Assembly (NCBI GenBank): GCA_025060195.1 | Contig: JANXCQ010000006.1 | Coordinates: 62,001 to 126,000, forward strand | Source: Gemmatales bacterium | Lineage (GTDB): Bacteria > Planctomycetota > Planctomycetia > Gemmatales > HRBIN36 | Length of the DNA stretch: 64,000 nucleotides | Reading direction: 5' to 3' | The notes under the pieces: generated by a model | Told to the model about the DNA's origin: nothing | Databases searched by the model: none | Seen by the model: only the letters and a program-made list of their open reading frames with translations | Part shown: positions 26,548 through 36,741 of the stretch, in pieces | Layout: each line of letters starts with the position of its first letter | Position numbering within the stretch: the first letter of the stretch is position 1 | Translations under genes and position numbers: made by a program

Positions 26548-28167
26548 CTAACCCAGCCAGGACGGCGTCTGGCCCGGCGGCGGTAATTTTACCACGTGCA
26601 CACTGCTAATCAGCGGATGCCGACGTACTTCCTCTAAAGCCTCCTCGGGAGGAAGGCTATCTAAATTCAAGATGGCCACCGCCTCTCCACCTGGTCGCAC
26701 CCGTCCCACGTTCATCTGAGCAATGTTGACCTGATGCCGGCCTAACACCGTGCCGATGAAACCAATCAGTCCAGGGGCATCCCGATGTTGGAAGATCATG
26801 AGAATCCCGTCCAGATAAGCATCCAGATGGAACTGTCCCAGCTGAACCACACGTAAGTATTGTTTGCCGAAAAGCGTCCCAGCAGCACTCAGCGTCCCTT
26901 GTTCCGTTTCGACTTCGGCACGAATGAGCGAACTAAAATCGCCTCGCAGCGAACTGACTTGCTCCACTAGTTCAATTTGTCGTTCACGGGCGAGCAGCTC
27001 GGCATTCACGATGTTGACACTGTCGGCTAAGTGCGGTTCTAAAAGACCAGCGGCAAACGCCGCGGTGACCAGGCGCGTGTTCCGATTGGCAACATCGCCG
27101 CGGTAAGTCAAAACTGCTTTGCGGACGGCACCCCGGCTCAGTTGGGTGAGCAATAAGCCCAACCGCCGGGCTAAGTCGAGATACCAGCGCAGTTCGCGTA
27201 GCTCGGCCGCATCGAGCGTGGCCATGTTCACCGCCGACTGCACCACGCCTTTGACCAGAAAGTCAATGAGCAACTGGGCGGCCTCGCACGCCACAGAAGT
27301 TTGTGCCTCAACGGTAGAAGCCCCAAGGTGGGGCGTAAGCACCACGTTGGGCAAGTTCAACAGCGGCGAATCGGGCGCAGGCGGTTCTTCGGCAAAGACA
27401 TCCAAAGCGGCTCCCGCCAACTGCCCGCTTTGCAGCGCTTCGACCAAGGCGGTTTCGTCCACCACGCCCCCACGAGCGCAATTAATCAGGTACGCTCCCC
27501 GTTTCATCAGGGAGATTTCACGAGCCCCAAGGAGCTGTCGAGTTTGGTCCGTGAGAGGTACGTGCAGGGTTACGATGTCGCAGTGGGGTAGTAATGCGTG
27601 TAAGCTAGGTGCCGGCTCAATTCCCAATTGGGCCGCACGCTCTGCGGTCAAGAACGGGTCGTAGGCTAGCACCTTCATATCGAACGCCAAGGCACGCCGT
27701 GCAACCTCACGACCGATCCGACCGACTCCCACCACGCCCAGAGTTTTCCCTGCCAGCTGCATGCCGATGAACCGTTGACGCTCCCACTTTCCCGCCCGAA
27801 CACTGGCATCGGCGGCCGGTACGTGTCGAACGAGCGACAAGATTAGGGCCCACGTGTGCTCCGCCGTACTGACCGTGTTTCCACCTGGCGTATTCATTAC
27901 CACGATACCACGCCGGGTCGCCGCTGCCACGTCTATATTGTCCACTCCAACCCCAGCGCGAACGATTGCACGCAACTGCCCCGGCTGTTCCAACAAATCA
28001 GCGGTCACTCGTGTCCCGCTCCGCACAATCATGCCGTCAGCCCGTTGCAAAGCGCGACGCAGCTCTTCTCCCTTTAAACCTGGGCGGTAATCCACTTCCA
28101 AACCAGCCTGGTGAAGCAGTTCCAAGCCCACGTTTTCCAGCTTGTCCGCAACGAAAACCCTTGCCAT
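26548..28167 (-). CDS. serA: D-3-phosphoglycerate dehydrogenase
   Basis: Protein of 539 residues catalysing the first step of serine synthesis, oxidation of 3-phosphoglycerate with NAD. The Rossmann motif is GVVGVGRIGREVARRA, with the active-site Arg in NCARGGVVDE, Glu in DVFAEEPP and His in LTPHLGAST. Between the catalytic core and the end lies the intervening ASB-type regulatory domain, and a C-terminal ACT domain (DAPGLIGFIGTVLGRHQVNIAQM) binds serine as feedback inhibitor. This is the long (type I) form. It stands at the upstream end of the minus-strand block, 34 bases before the PaaK-like gene. The function is well supported, but its link to that block may be only positional. Confidence 0.95.
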   Translation of the reverse strand: MARVFVADKLENVGLELLHQAGLEVDYRPGLKGEELRRALQRADGMIVRSGTRVTADLLEQPGQLRAIVRAGVGVDNIDVAAATRRGIVVMNTPGGNTVSTAEHTWALILSLVRHVPAADASVRAGKWERQRFIGMQLAGKTLGVVGVGRIGREVARRALAFDMKVLAYDPFLTAERAAQLGIEPAPSLHALLPHCDIVTLHVPLTDQTRQLLGAREISLMKRGAYLINCARGGVVDETALVEALQSGQLAGAALDVFAEEPPAPDSPLLNLPNVVLTPHLGASTVEAQTSVACEAAQLLIDFLVKGVVQSAVNMATLDAAELRELRWYLDLARRLGLLLTQLSRGAVRKAVLTYRGDVANRNTRLVTAAFAAGLLEPHLADSVNIVNAELLARERQIELVEQVSSLRGDFSSLIRAEVETEQGTLSAAGTLFGKQYLRVVQLGQFHLDAYLDGILMIFQHRDAPGLIGFIGTVLGRHQVNIAQMNVGRVRPGGEAVAILNLDSLPPEEALEEVRRHPLISSVHVVKLPPPGQTPSWLG

Positions 28168-28375
28168 GTGCGTTCCTTGGTATCTTGCTTCGTAGATACC
28201 CTACCATTTCCGACAAAATAGGGTCAATAATAATAGCGAGAGCGGGCAGGACATTTCTTGTGGCTCCTGATCAGCCCTCAGCCGCCAGTTCCATGTCATT
28301 CTAGCACGCTTCGTTGCAACCGTTATCGCGCCTCCAACGAAAGTGCCCAAGCAGTAAGGTCTGCATGAATTTTCA

Positions 28376-30346
28376 TCAGGGCGCAAAATGCAAACGCTCC
28401 GACGCCTTGGCCCGCTCGTAAACTTGCCGCGTCACTTGAAACGCTTCTGCCGCGGCGCCAGCAATGGTCAATCGTCGCGGCGCTAACAAAGCTAGGGCGA
28501 TGGGCACATCGAGTACCCGAAGGATACCCAGATAATGAGGGCCCTGCAGATGGCTCGTCGTCGGCTCTATCAAAACGACCTCAGAGATCGCCCCTTCCCA
28601 AATCGCCGCATAAGCGCAGTTGATGGCCATCGTCCCCCGGCCCATGACGGTCAACGGTAGCGCTTCCTCCCTGCTCTCATGCAGCCAACGCGCCACCGCC
28701 TGAATATCCCAGACTCGCATTTGATCCACCGTGCGGCCAAGTAACGCGTGAGCACGTTCGACATAATTCGGCGGATTGCGTCTGGTCCAGGCAAACCGAC
28801 CGCAGCCACGAGGATAAAGTAGCCAGACTTCATCCTCGGCCGCGATCCACGCCTTCGCCCAAGCCGGCAGTTTTCCTTCTTCATCTTCCGGCCCGAGGAC
28901 GATGAGTAATTGTCGCTTCGCCTGCTTCGGGCCTGCCAGCCGATGGACTATCACTACCATCACCTCATCCGTGCCTAAGAGAAACTCGCCTGTCTCCTGA
29001 TTGTTCTTCAGGAGTTGCGCGGCGGGCACCGGCTGAGGCCAATCGGTGAACACGCGCTGACGCAATTGGGCGAGTAAGTCTGCGTACCACTTCGGCCAAT
29101 CTTCCGATTTTTCCGGGGCCCGCACTGATGCACGGGGCACGAAACTTTCGTCAATGCGGCGATTGATCGCATCAGCTGGAATATCGCTATCCTCAGGGAA
29201 GACTCGAAGTTCCTTACCGCTAAACAGGGGAACCTCTGGTTCGTGCACCGGGCGAGGATCCTTTTTTAGGTGGCGATTAATCCAGCGATAAGCTAACAGT
29301 CGAAGTTCGGGGTGATCCTGATGCGGTCCAGGCACCACTCCAAACTCGAAATGACTCTGCGCCTGAGGATAAAAGAGACCGTAGAACTGATGCAATTTCG
29401 CCCGCAGACGTTCGTTGCCCGGCATTGGAAATATAGTGTCGTTGCTGGAATTGAGAAATAATAATGCTCGAGGTGCTATGAGGCCTAATATCGTGCTAAA
29501 ATCCCAGCGATAAACATTGTAGGGAAACATACAATCGCAGTGCCCATTCATCACGCGATCAATCACATGCGTTTGTAAGTCACTAAATCCGCTTACTGGC
29601 ACCGCCACCTTAACCCGTTCATCTGCGGCACTAATCCATACAGTATAAGCACCGCCCCCACTAATGCCCGTCACGGCGATACGCTCAGGATCCACCTCAG
29701 GTCGGCTACAAAGATAATCGAGTGCTCGTAGGCCATTCCAACACTCGACGCCTGCTGGCGTATAACCCGCTGAATGCCACCACCAGCGACCCTCGCGGTA
29801 GGTACCATGGTGAATCCCAGCAATCTCGCCCAGTTGCAAGGTATCTATAATCAGGCAAACATAGCCATGGGTAGCGAACCAAATACCGTGGTGCTGAAAG
29901 GCTGTCTTATTACCATCCCGCCCACGATTAGAGTGACCGCAAACGTAGAGCACTGCAGGAAGCTTCTCGCCCGGCTTTATATTTTTCGGAAGATAGAGAT
30001 TGCCTGTGACATACAATCCGGGTCGGCTTTGAAAATATAGTTTCTCCACGCGAAAATTATCGCGCTCTAAGGTACCTGTCACGCGGGCGTGGAGCGGTGT
30101 CTTTTCGGGCATCGGCCACAAACCGAGCATATACAAAAACTGCTGATGCAAATGGGGGCGTAGCCGCTCCCATTCTTCGCGAGACTGGGCGTAGGCAAAC
30201 GGGGCTTGGGAGAGTTTCGCGGTCTCTGCACGAAGCCACGCATAAACTAATGCATCGCCAGGCAATTCCTTGTCAGCTGGTTTTTGCGCATAACCAACGC
30301 AGGCTACCGCAGCGATAACTAGCATTAGCCAAGCTGTACGCCCCAT
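28376..30346 (-). CDS. Secreted acetyl-xylan-esterase-like hydrolase with a second, degenerate hydrolase half
   Basis: Protein of 656 residues with a signal peptide (AWLMLVIAAVACVGYA). The first half is an alpha/beta hydrolase: LPAVLYVCGHSNRGRDG (oxyanion region), nucleophile elbow TGISGGGAYTVW with Ser229, acid in NSSNDTIFPMP and a His in the ESQSHFEFG-like segment QSHFEFG. It matches the large planctomycete family annotated as acetylxylan esterase. The second half (about 400-656) again looks like a hydrolase fold, but its elbow reads MGRGTMAIN with no Ser, so it is probably structural. AAGGAG precedes the ATG. A role in removing acetyl groups from plant or algal polysaccharides outside the cell is inferred. 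Confidence 0.75.
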   Translation of the reverse strand: MGRTAWLMLVIAAVACVGYAQKPADKELPGDALVYAWLRAETAKLSQAPFAYAQSREEWERLRPHLHQQFLYMLGLWPMPEKTPLHARVTGTLERDNFRVEKLYFQSRPGLYVTGNLYLPKNIKPGEKLPAVLYVCGHSNRGRDGNKTAFQHHGIWFATHGYVCLIIDTLQLGEIAGIHHGTYREGRWWWHSAGYTPAGVECWNGLRALDYLCSRPEVDPERIAVTGISGGGAYTVWISAADERVKVAVPVSGFSDLQTHVIDRVMNGHCDCMFPYNVYRWDFSTILGLIAPRALLFLNSSNDTIFPMPGNERLRAKLHQFYGLFYPQAQSHFEFGVVPGPHQDHPELRLLAYRWINRHLKKDPRPVHEPEVPLFSGKELRVFPEDSDIPADAINRRIDESFVPRASVRAPEKSEDWPKWYADLLAQLRQRVFTDWPQPVPAAQLLKNNQETGEFLLGTDEVMVVIVHRLAGPKQAKRQLLIVLGPEDEEGKLPAWAKAWIAAEDEVWLLYPRGCGRFAWTRRNPPNYVERAHALLGRTVDQMRVWDIQAVARWLHESREEALPLTVMGRGTMAINCAYAAIWEGAISEVVLIEPTTSHLQGPHYLGILRVLDVPIALALLAPRRLTIAGAAAEAFQVTRQVYERAKASERLHFAP

Positions 30347-30405
30347 AATTCACTCCTTACTAAGATTGGCTCGCCTTGGAGACTAAGTTGTCATCTTATA
30401 CTCGT

Positions 30406-32010
30406 CTAATAACGAATCCAGCCGAGCGCTTCCATCCAGTTATATAGCCAAGGATGCCTCCAGGGATTCCACGCAGGATGGGCGACGCTGACAGCCGACC
30501 ATGCTAGTAAGATGTATCCCAAGAAACGACGGGTCCGCGTAGCCGCAAGCCAATCTGCAGCAGGTAACATACTCAGTAACCACAACGGAATCAACCAGAA
30601 AAACCAGCGCGGCCCACTAGTCCACCCACCGTAGTTACTCGTCTTAAGGGCATAGTAAACATAGACCGTGTAAAAAAGAAACACAATCAAACTAACCACG
30701 CCTGTACCTATTAGCAGGACTTTATAAGACGAAGGCGACCCAGGATTTGAAATTTTCGGGCAAACTATGCTCACCAGGCTTAGCAGGAAAACGGGACTTA
30801 GTGAAAATATACCATGATGGCCCACCAGAAGATGGACCATATAAAGCCAAACTGGTTCGCGTGCTGCATCAATACCGCGACGCACCGCCCAATAGCTCCC
30901 AGGATATTCATACCAAATTGACCCGAATTTCTCGTAGGCGGGCCACCACTCTCCCAGCGCTAAATAATTGGTGTATGCAAACCCTGCGATGGGTAATAAA
31001 GCGGCCGGGATATAAAACACTATCGTTAGCAAGACGTTGCGCCACATCAGTAGGCACGCGAAACCGACGACGATCAAAAGAGCTGGCAACTCATTACACG
31101 CAGTCCAACCCGCAAAGAGGCCCGCTAAACAATAGTACCACCATTGCCTGTGCCGCGAGTCGGTGGGGATGAAGGAAAGCTCGCGGTTCGATTCGCCCTG
31201 CCGCCAAATTTGGAGAAATGGATATAATCCGAAAACTAGACCCGTAGCCGCCTGTGTGTGATTATTAAGCGTAACGCTAAAAGTGCTAAGAAAGGTCGCC
31301 CAAGAAGCGGCTCCCATGCTGAATAAGCGTCCCCAATCCGTCTGACCGTAATATTCAATCAACTTACTCATGAGCACCAAATACAAAAGAAACGGGAGCC
31401 AGTTCCAGGTGAACAAAACAATTTTCGCAACTAACATGGGCCGTTCGGTTAAGGACCAACCGAAGAGCCACCGGATGAGCCAATATTCGCCCGCAATGAG
31501 TGTAGGAAGAAGAGGTGGCTTACTGGAATAATACCGTTTCGTTTGCGGGTGCAAGACGCGATCCACGCTCGTGTAGCCGGGTTCAAACAGGATACCGTGA
31601 TCACTATAAAGGGGCGGTGGCAAGATTGGCGGTATAAAGTTAGGGGTAATTATGAATAAAGTACCTGTACCAAGTGCTCGGCATAATAAGACTGCTTGCG
31701 CTTGTAAGTGGCTAAGTTCTCCAAATGGTGGATATTCTAGGCGATAGCCTACACTATAAGTACCTTGCTCCACTAAGGCGCGGATTGTTGCCCAGCGCGC
31801 TCGATCATTAGAACTATAAAACGGCAGTGCTGGGGGTGGACTTATTGGCCAAGGCCGTCGAGGATCCTCCCAACGCTCGGCCGGGCGATGGAGACTCGGT
31901 TCAAGAACATATTCGGCGGATAAGATTCGCCCTGCCAAGTGCCCCGCGGCTAAAGTGATCAAAATCGCATAACCCCAGGACCTGGTCGTTTGGGCCGACG
32001 TTCCCCCCAT
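30406..32010 (-). CDS. Polytopic membrane protein, probable GT39/ArnT-like glycosyltransferase
   Basis: Protein of 534 residues with about ten hydrophobic segments. The first extracytoplasmic loop has FYSSNDRARWATIRALVEQGTY, and the following loop has GYTSVDRVLHPQTKRYYSSKPPLLPTLIAGEYWL, a charged region like that carrying catalytic Asp residues in C-type (polyprenyl-phosphate-sugar using) glycosyltransferases. Later loops include WWPAYEKFGSIWYEYPGSYW and aromatic-rich segments. The family is recognised by layout rather than a full motif, so the donor and acceptor are unknown. The start is ATG 32010, just downstream of dapF on the same strand with 36 bases between. Confidence 0.6.
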   Translation of the reverse strand: MGGTSAQTTRSWGYAILITLAAGHLAGRILSAEYVLEPSLHRPAERWEDPRRPWPISPPPALPFYSSNDRARWATIRALVEQGTYSVGYRLEYPPFGELSHLQAQAVLLCRALGTGTLFIITPNFIPPILPPPLYSDHGILFEPGYTSVDRVLHPQTKRYYSSKPPLLPTLIAGEYWLIRWLFGWSLTERPMLVAKIVLFTWNWLPFLLYLVLMSKLIEYYGQTDWGRLFSMGAASWATFLSTFSVTLNNHTQAATGLVFGLYPFLQIWRQGESNRELSFIPTDSRHRQWWYYCLAGLFAGWTACNELPALLIVVGFACLLMWRNVLLTIVFYIPAALLPIAGFAYTNYLALGEWWPAYEKFGSIWYEYPGSYWAVRRGIDAAREPVWLYMVHLLVGHHGIFSLSPVFLLSLVSIVCPKISNPGSPSSYKVLLIGTGVVSLIVFLFYTVYVYYALKTSNYGGWTSGPRWFFWLIPLWLLSMLPAADWLAATRTRRFLGYILLAWSAVSVAHPAWNPWRHPWLYNWMEALGWIRY

Positions 32011-32046
32011 AGCCTGATACCTTGTTACCTTAGTTACACAAAGATT

Positions 32047-32883
32047 CTAGTCGGGCCAATCTCCTTGAAAGACTTCGACAGCGGGGCCTGTTAGATAAAC
32101 ATGGTTACTCGTCTCCGACCAATATAGCTCCAAGTCGCCGCCCAGCAGATGAGCTAACAGTCGTCGCTTAGTGCGTCCGGTCAGTGCGCCTGCGACACAC
32201 ACAGCACATGCTCCAGTGCCACAGGCTAAGGTCTCTCCACTACCCCGTTCCCAGACCCGTATTCTAACTTCCTCAGGACTTAGTATTTGAACGAATTCCA
32301 CATTAACCCGTCGGGGAAAAGCTGCATGTTTTTCAATGAGCGGTCCATAGTCTAAAACCACTCGATCACTTAATTGCCCCATATAAATAATGCAGTGGGG
32401 ATTGCCCATCGAAATGCTGGTTACAAGGAAGGTTCGATCCTGGACAGAGAGAGGAACATCCTTTGGCGGACAGCCGGGAAGGGTAGTGGGAATTTCCTCC
32501 GGCTGGAATATCGGTTCGCCCATATCCACCGTCACTTGCTCCACGCGTCCTTGGTGGAGGTGAAGCTCTAACTCGAGAATGCCTCGCCCGGTTTCAATCT
32601 GCAGGTGTCGCTTTGATACTAACCCGTGATCATAGAGATACTTCGCCAAACAACGAATACCGTTGCCGCACATCTCGGCCTCACTGCCATCGGCATTGAA
32701 CATACGCATCCGGGCATCCGCACGTTCCGAGGGACATATCAAAATGAGACCATCGCTGCCTACGCCAAAGTGCCGATCACTCATTTGCCGACTTAGTGCT
32801 CCAGGATCACGAGGTATGGGTTGGCGAAAACAATCAATAAAAATATAGTCGTTGCCGCACCCATGCATTTTCACGAAGCGCAT
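32047..32883 (-). CDS. dapF: Diaminopimelate epimerase
   Basis: Protein of 278 residues converting LL- to meso-diaminopimelate for lysine and peptidoglycan. The two catalytic cysteines are Cys72 in [13 protein letters not shown] and Cys221 in [13 protein letters not shown], and the opening [12 protein letters not shown] is typical. Its presence supports a DAP-containing cell wall in this organism. GGAGG lies just upstream of the ATG. It may be co-transcribed with the downstream membrane glycosyltransferase-like gene. Confidence 0.96.
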   Translation of the reverse strand: MRFVKMHGCGNDYIFIDCFRQPIPRDPGALSRQMSDRHFGVGSDGLILICPSERADARMRMFNADGSEAEMCGNGIRCLAKYLYDHGLVSKRHLQIETGRGILELELHLHQGRVEQVTVDMGEPIFQPEEIPTTLPGCPPKDVPLSVQDRTFLVTSISMGNPHCIIYMGQLSDRVVLDYGPLIEKHAAFPRRVNVEFVQILSPEEVRIRVWERGSGETLACGTGACAVCVAGALTGRTKRRLLAHLLGGDLELYWSETSNHVYLTGPAVEVFQGDWPD

Positions 32884-33031
32884 TTTAACCTCCGTTTTCT
32901 ATGCCGATGCGTCAGTGCACGACTAAGCAGCAGGCGAAAAGTTGACCGAGCGGAGCAAGACGAAGTATTCCAGCATTAGTTACATGTCAGCTAGGAATTT
33001 AGCTGCGAGACAGCCAGTGCAGCCATCTTCG

Positions 33032-34717
33032 CTACTCAAGCTCTGGGGGAGGTAGCGGCGGAGGACTCGCAAACCAGACCAAAAGCCAAATTAACCCAAC
33101 CAAAACTAGCACACTTATGGCGCCTAGGAGGAACATGAACAGATCCCGGGGCACGGGCAGGCCAAATGGGGCTTTGACTAAGTCGGCGGGGGACACAGGC
33201 TCCACGTTGATGAGCTGAAGCCAAGAAGCGCTCGCGGCCGACGAGTCAGGGGAGGCTTGAGGAGGGACCGCGGAAGCCAGGCGCGCTGGGGCTGCTTCAG
33301 ATTCGGGAGTAGGAGCGACACTGGCTGAAGTTGGAGAAGTGGGCGCGACCACGACGCTCGGAGATCCAGGTACGGCTCCCACGCTCGGAGGTGCCGAACG
33401 AGGCTCTCGGCTTTCACTCGGAGTGGAACTGACTTCGGGAGGACCTGGACGCTTTTCGGGCGGGGTAGGCAAGCGTATTACGCGACCTTGGCGGCGCCGA
33501 CGCTTCAATTGTTTCAGCGAAGGCGGCGGCTTGGCCAATTTCACGGACGAGGAAGAGCCACTAGCGCCTGGCTGCGCGCGTGCGGCATGTTGGTGCTGGA
33601 GCCAAGCCAGATACTCCGCCGACTGGGCCTGAGCTTGATCCAGAGGCTCAGCAGGGAGTTCTTTCAGCACTGCCTTGAATGCTTCCGCAGCGGCTGCAGG
33701 TGTGGGAAAGCGGTCTTCGGGGTTTTTTGCTAATAAGCGAGCCAGGATTTGCCAAAGCGTTTCTGAGACTTGGGGGTTGATTTCAGACAAGGGACGGGGA
33801 GCTTCGGTGGCATGGCGAGCCAGCTGACGTATGGGGTTAGTGTCCGCGAACGGCGGTTGCCCGGCTAAACATTCGTAGAGAATGCACCCCAAGCTATACA
33901 AGTCAGCGCGAATGTCCACGCGGCGAGCATCACGGGCCTGTTCAGGCGCCATGTAATCGGGATTTCCAAAAATCGCGACCTCCATGGTCAGTTCTGCATG
34001 TTGCGGCGCTCGCTTAGGCTCAAAAATTTCACGGGCCAAACCTATGTCCAGCAACTTGACTACGCAACGTAAAGTCAATTCTGAGGGTTTAGGTTCAGGT
34101 ACGAGCATGATATTAGCCGGCTTGAGATCGCGATGTACCACATGTTTTTCGTACAGATGCTGCAACGCTTGGCTGATGAAAAAACCGATCCGGGCGGTTT
34201 CGAGCGGTGTCAACGTGCGGCGTTGCTCGAGGACCTCAGCCAGAGTGGCCCCATCGAGATACTCCATAACAAGGAAGTAAATCCCGTTGTGTTCTCCGGC
34301 GTGAAAAGTCCGCACAATATTAGGATGAACCAACTCCCGAGCGATTTCTGCTTCCCGAAAAAATCGCGCTAACAAAACGGGGTCGCGGGCTGAGGAAGGC
34401 GGCAACACCTTCAGGGCCACCACTTGGTTGCTCGCAACATGGATTGCTCGATAAATGCCTGCCATTCGTCCTTTGGCGACCCGCTCGAGGATTTTATACG
34501 GGCCGAGAAAGAAATTATCGGCGTAACCATGTAACAGCAGAGCGGCCTGATACTCAGTCAGATATTGATTTTGCACCAGCCAACGAGCGAAAGCTTTGGT
34601 GTCGCGCGGATCGCGTGCGGATTCCCGCCAACGGTTGCATAATTCCTGAACGGCCTCGGGGCTGAGCAACTTACTTCGCATTATCAGACCGCAGTAATTT
34701 TCCACTGTATAAGCCAT
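33032..34717 (-). CDS. Membrane-anchored Ser/Thr protein kinase with variant glycine loop and DIG motif
   Basis: Protein of 561 residues. An N-terminal helical region (LSPEAVQELCNRW, FARWLVQNQYLTEYQAALL) precedes the kinase domain at about 60-325. Present are VALKVLPP (ATP-binding Lys), HVVHRDLKPANIML (catalytic loop) and YMAPEQARDARRVDIRADL. The glycine loop reads VAKGRMAGIYRA rather than GxGxxG, and the metal-binding DFG is KLLDIGLAR (DIG). A Pro/Ser-rich linker (about 390-500) leads to a membrane helix (FMFLLGAISVLVLVGLIWLL) close to the C-terminus, so the kinase is cytoplasmic. The start is ATG 34717, with GGGGA upstream, nine codons inside the longest frame. Its signal and targets are unknown. 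Confidence 0.88.
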   Translation of the reverse strand: MAYTVENYCGLIMRSKLLSPEAVQELCNRWRESARDPRDTKAFARWLVQNQYLTEYQAALLLHGYADNFFLGPYKILERVAKGRMAGIYRAIHVASNQVVALKVLPPSSARDPVLLARFFREAEIARELVHPNIVRTFHAGEHNGIYFLVMEYLDGATLAEVLEQRRTLTPLETARIGFFISQALQHLYEKHVVHRDLKPANIMLVPEPKPSELTLRCVVKLLDIGLAREIFEPKRAPQHAELTMEVAIFGNPDYMAPEQARDARRVDIRADLYSLGCILYECLAGQPPFADTNPIRQLARHATEAPRPLSEINPQVSETLWQILARLLAKNPEDRFPTPAAAAEAFKAVLKELPAEPLDQAQAQSAEYLAWLQHQHAARAQPGASGSSSSVKLAKPPPSLKQLKRRRRQGRVIRLPTPPEKRPGPPEVSSTPSESREPRSAPPSVGAVPGSPSVVVAPTSPTSASVAPTPESEAAPARLASAVPPQASPDSSAASASWLQLINVEPVSPADLVKAPFGLPVPRDLFMFLLGAISVLVLVGLIWLLVWFASPPPLPPPELE

Positions 34718-34830
34718 GGAGTTTCCCCGGGCGGAAAGACGCACATCCGAAGCTCGAAGTCCTATGACAATATTATTGTGGAACTTACCTTGCCGTAATA
34801 CAAATCAAGAGACCCTCATCGGGGCCAACC

Positions 34831-35442
34831 GTGGTCCATTGGCGCCTGACTTTACGCAACTTGGAGCGAGACGATTGCCAGTGTGTGGCGGAGTTAGCAC
34901 GCAACACGGGAGTTTTTCGACCCGTGGAATTAGCGGTGTTAGCCGAAGTGATCGAGGAGTATTTGCGTGCGCCAGGCGGGGAAGGTTATTACGCTACAGT
35001 GGCAGAATTGAAACTTACTGCTGACCAAGCGGATTCTTCCGAGTATCAGGAAGTGTTCGAAGATGCGCAAAAGAGCTTGGAGCCGGTCAGGGAATTGACG
35101 ACGCATCAAGTGAGTTGGTTTCGTCCAGGGGTCGCAGGGTTCGTGATATTTGGGCCAACCCCGTTGACGGTGCACACGTGGGACATCTATTGGATCGCGG
35201 TCAGCAGGGATGTGCAACGTCATGGCATTGGCTCGCGCTTGTTAGAGTCGGCAGAAGCGCGGATTCGCGCCCAGCGAGGCAAATTAGTCCGCGTGGAAAC
35301 CAGTTCGTTACCCACCTACGAGGCCACACGGCGGTTTTATGAAAAACACGGTTATCAGCGGGCCGGCGTTATTCCCGACTTTTACGCTGACGGTGATGAC
35401 TTAGTAATTTACTACAAGCGCTTGCCGCGCTTATCCCGCTAA
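34831..35442 (+). CDS. GNAT-family N-acetyltransferase
   Basis: Protein of 203 residues. The acetyl-CoA binding motif is DVQRHGIGSRLLESAEARI, preceded by the strand DIYWIAVSR and followed by TSSLPTYEATRRFYEKHGY, the usual order of GNAT motifs A and B. It begins with GTG at 34831. It is divergent from the Ser/Thr kinase gene, with about 110 bases between. The substrate (amino acid, protein N-terminus or small amine) is not evident. Confidence 0.85.
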   Translation: MVHWRLTLRNLERDDCQCVAELARNTGVFRPVELAVLAEVIEEYLRAPGGEGYYATVAELKLTADQADSSEYQEVFEDAQKSLEPVRELTTHQVSWFRPGVAGFVIFGPTPLTVHTWDIYWIAVSRDVQRHGIGSRLLESAEARIRAQRGKLVRVETSSLPTYEATRRFYEKHGYQRAGVIPDFYADGDDLVIYYKRLPRLSR

Positions 35443-35911
35443 GCTTAAAAATCGCATAATCAACCTTGGTTGGACGGGCTGAGCGCGCGACCCACTTGCA
35501 AATGGGCCGACCCGCAGGTAGGGTGGCTTTGTGGCAGCGCACAGCAGAAACAACTCATCGGCGAGGCCGACTTAGTCGGAGTTTTGGGAGGCTTGTACAG
35601 TGTTGAGTCACCAGCTCGTGGAGTCGCTACACTCCTAAACCAATCGCGATCTTACAGTCCTGCGAAGGGCATAGCTTGTTTCCGTGTATCAGGAAACGCC
35701 GTTTACGAGTGGCTTGGGGTCTTGCCATCACCGGCGATGGCTAGCCACCCATGATTCAACTCGCTTGCATGCCCGATCGGGCTGAGAAGCCCTGCTAAGT
35801 TATTGGAGGTCATCAGTGTTGCTCCGAGGCCTGTAAGTGCATTTGTTGTGGGTTAGTGATTTGACGTGGAAAGAAAGAGCCTCGGGGTCCAGGGCCGCTA
35901 ACCAAGGATCT
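35443..35911. other. Gene-free gap between GNAT and sigma genes
   Basis: About 470 bases without a convincing coding region. A short inverted repeat CCCACTTGCAAATGGG lies just after the GNAT gene near 35490, too weak to call a terminator. The one longer frame here has unnatural composition and no Shine-Dalgarno. Confidence 0.5.
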
Positions 35912-36606
35912 ATGCCTTCAGCGGGAAGGTTACCGACAACGCACTGGAGTCTGGTGCTGACCGCTGGGCGACGTGCGACACCGAAAGCACAACAGGCCCT
36001 GGAAAGACTTTGCGAAACGTACTGGATGCTGATGTATGCCTATCTGCGTCGGCGCTTGGCCGATGCTGCGGAGGCCCAAGATGTAACGCAGGCCTTCTTC
36101 GCCGAGTTGCTCGAAAAGGACTATCTTCGCACCGCGACCCCGGAACGGGGCTGTTTCCGTTCGTTCTTGCTCACTGCCTGCCAACACTTCTTGAGTAAGC
36201 ATTGGGCCAGATGCAAAGCCCTGAAACGGGGCGGTGGCGTTCGCGTTTTTTCTCTGGACTTTGCTGGAATCGACAGTCGAATGGGAGATCTCGCAGCCAC
36301 CTGCCGCACTCTCGAACAGGAATACGAGCGTCAATGGGTTTGGCCTTGTTGGCGCGTGTGCTCAGCCGATTGGAGCAAAGCTACGTCCAAAGCGGCAAAG
36401 GAGCGCTCTTTACCACCCTGAAACCGTTCCTTCTCGGGGAGCAAGGGGAAACTACCTACGAAGCGCTCGCCACTCAGCTCGGCCTGACGAAAGCAGCGGT
36501 GAAGGTGGCGGTGTATCGCCTGCGCCGCCGTTATCGAGAACTTCTGCGCGAAGAAATCGCCCATACCGTCGCCAGCCCTGAGGAGGTAGAGGAACAACTG
36601 CGCTAA
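35912..36606 (+). pseudogene. ECF sigma factor of the planctomycete 'TTHWSL' type, frameshifted
   Basis: Two overlapping frames together give a full sigma factor. Frame 1 has RLPTTHWSLVLTAGRR, CETYWMLMYAYLRRRLAD, AEAQDVTQAFFAELLEKDY and RGCFRSFLLTACQHFL (region 2), running to EYERQW. Frame 2 resumes with LALLARVLSRLEQSY and continues through TTYEALATQLGLTKAAVKV and YRLRRRYRELL (region 4) to a normal stop at 36606. The switch is at about 36335-36341 and needs one extra base, so one base appears lost. The start ATG 35912 has AAGGA upstream. This family normally sits directly before a zinc-ribbon Ser/Thr kinase, as here. It could be a true pseudogene, a sequencing error or programmed frameshifting. 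Confidence 0.8.
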
Positions 36607-36741
36607 TTGTTCTCCGCCCTGGCGAACTAAGCAACGCGTTCGCAAACCTGTTACCTTTGCGACTTTTTCTGTCAGATAACTTACGAGGGGCGCTTACAGG
36701 AAACGCAGCGAACGAGCACCCTGCCGCTCGGGAGATTTGCC

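Noticed and set aside
35470-35754. 94-codon plus-strand frame
   Set aside because: No Shine-Dalgarno, unnatural composition and no recognisable family.
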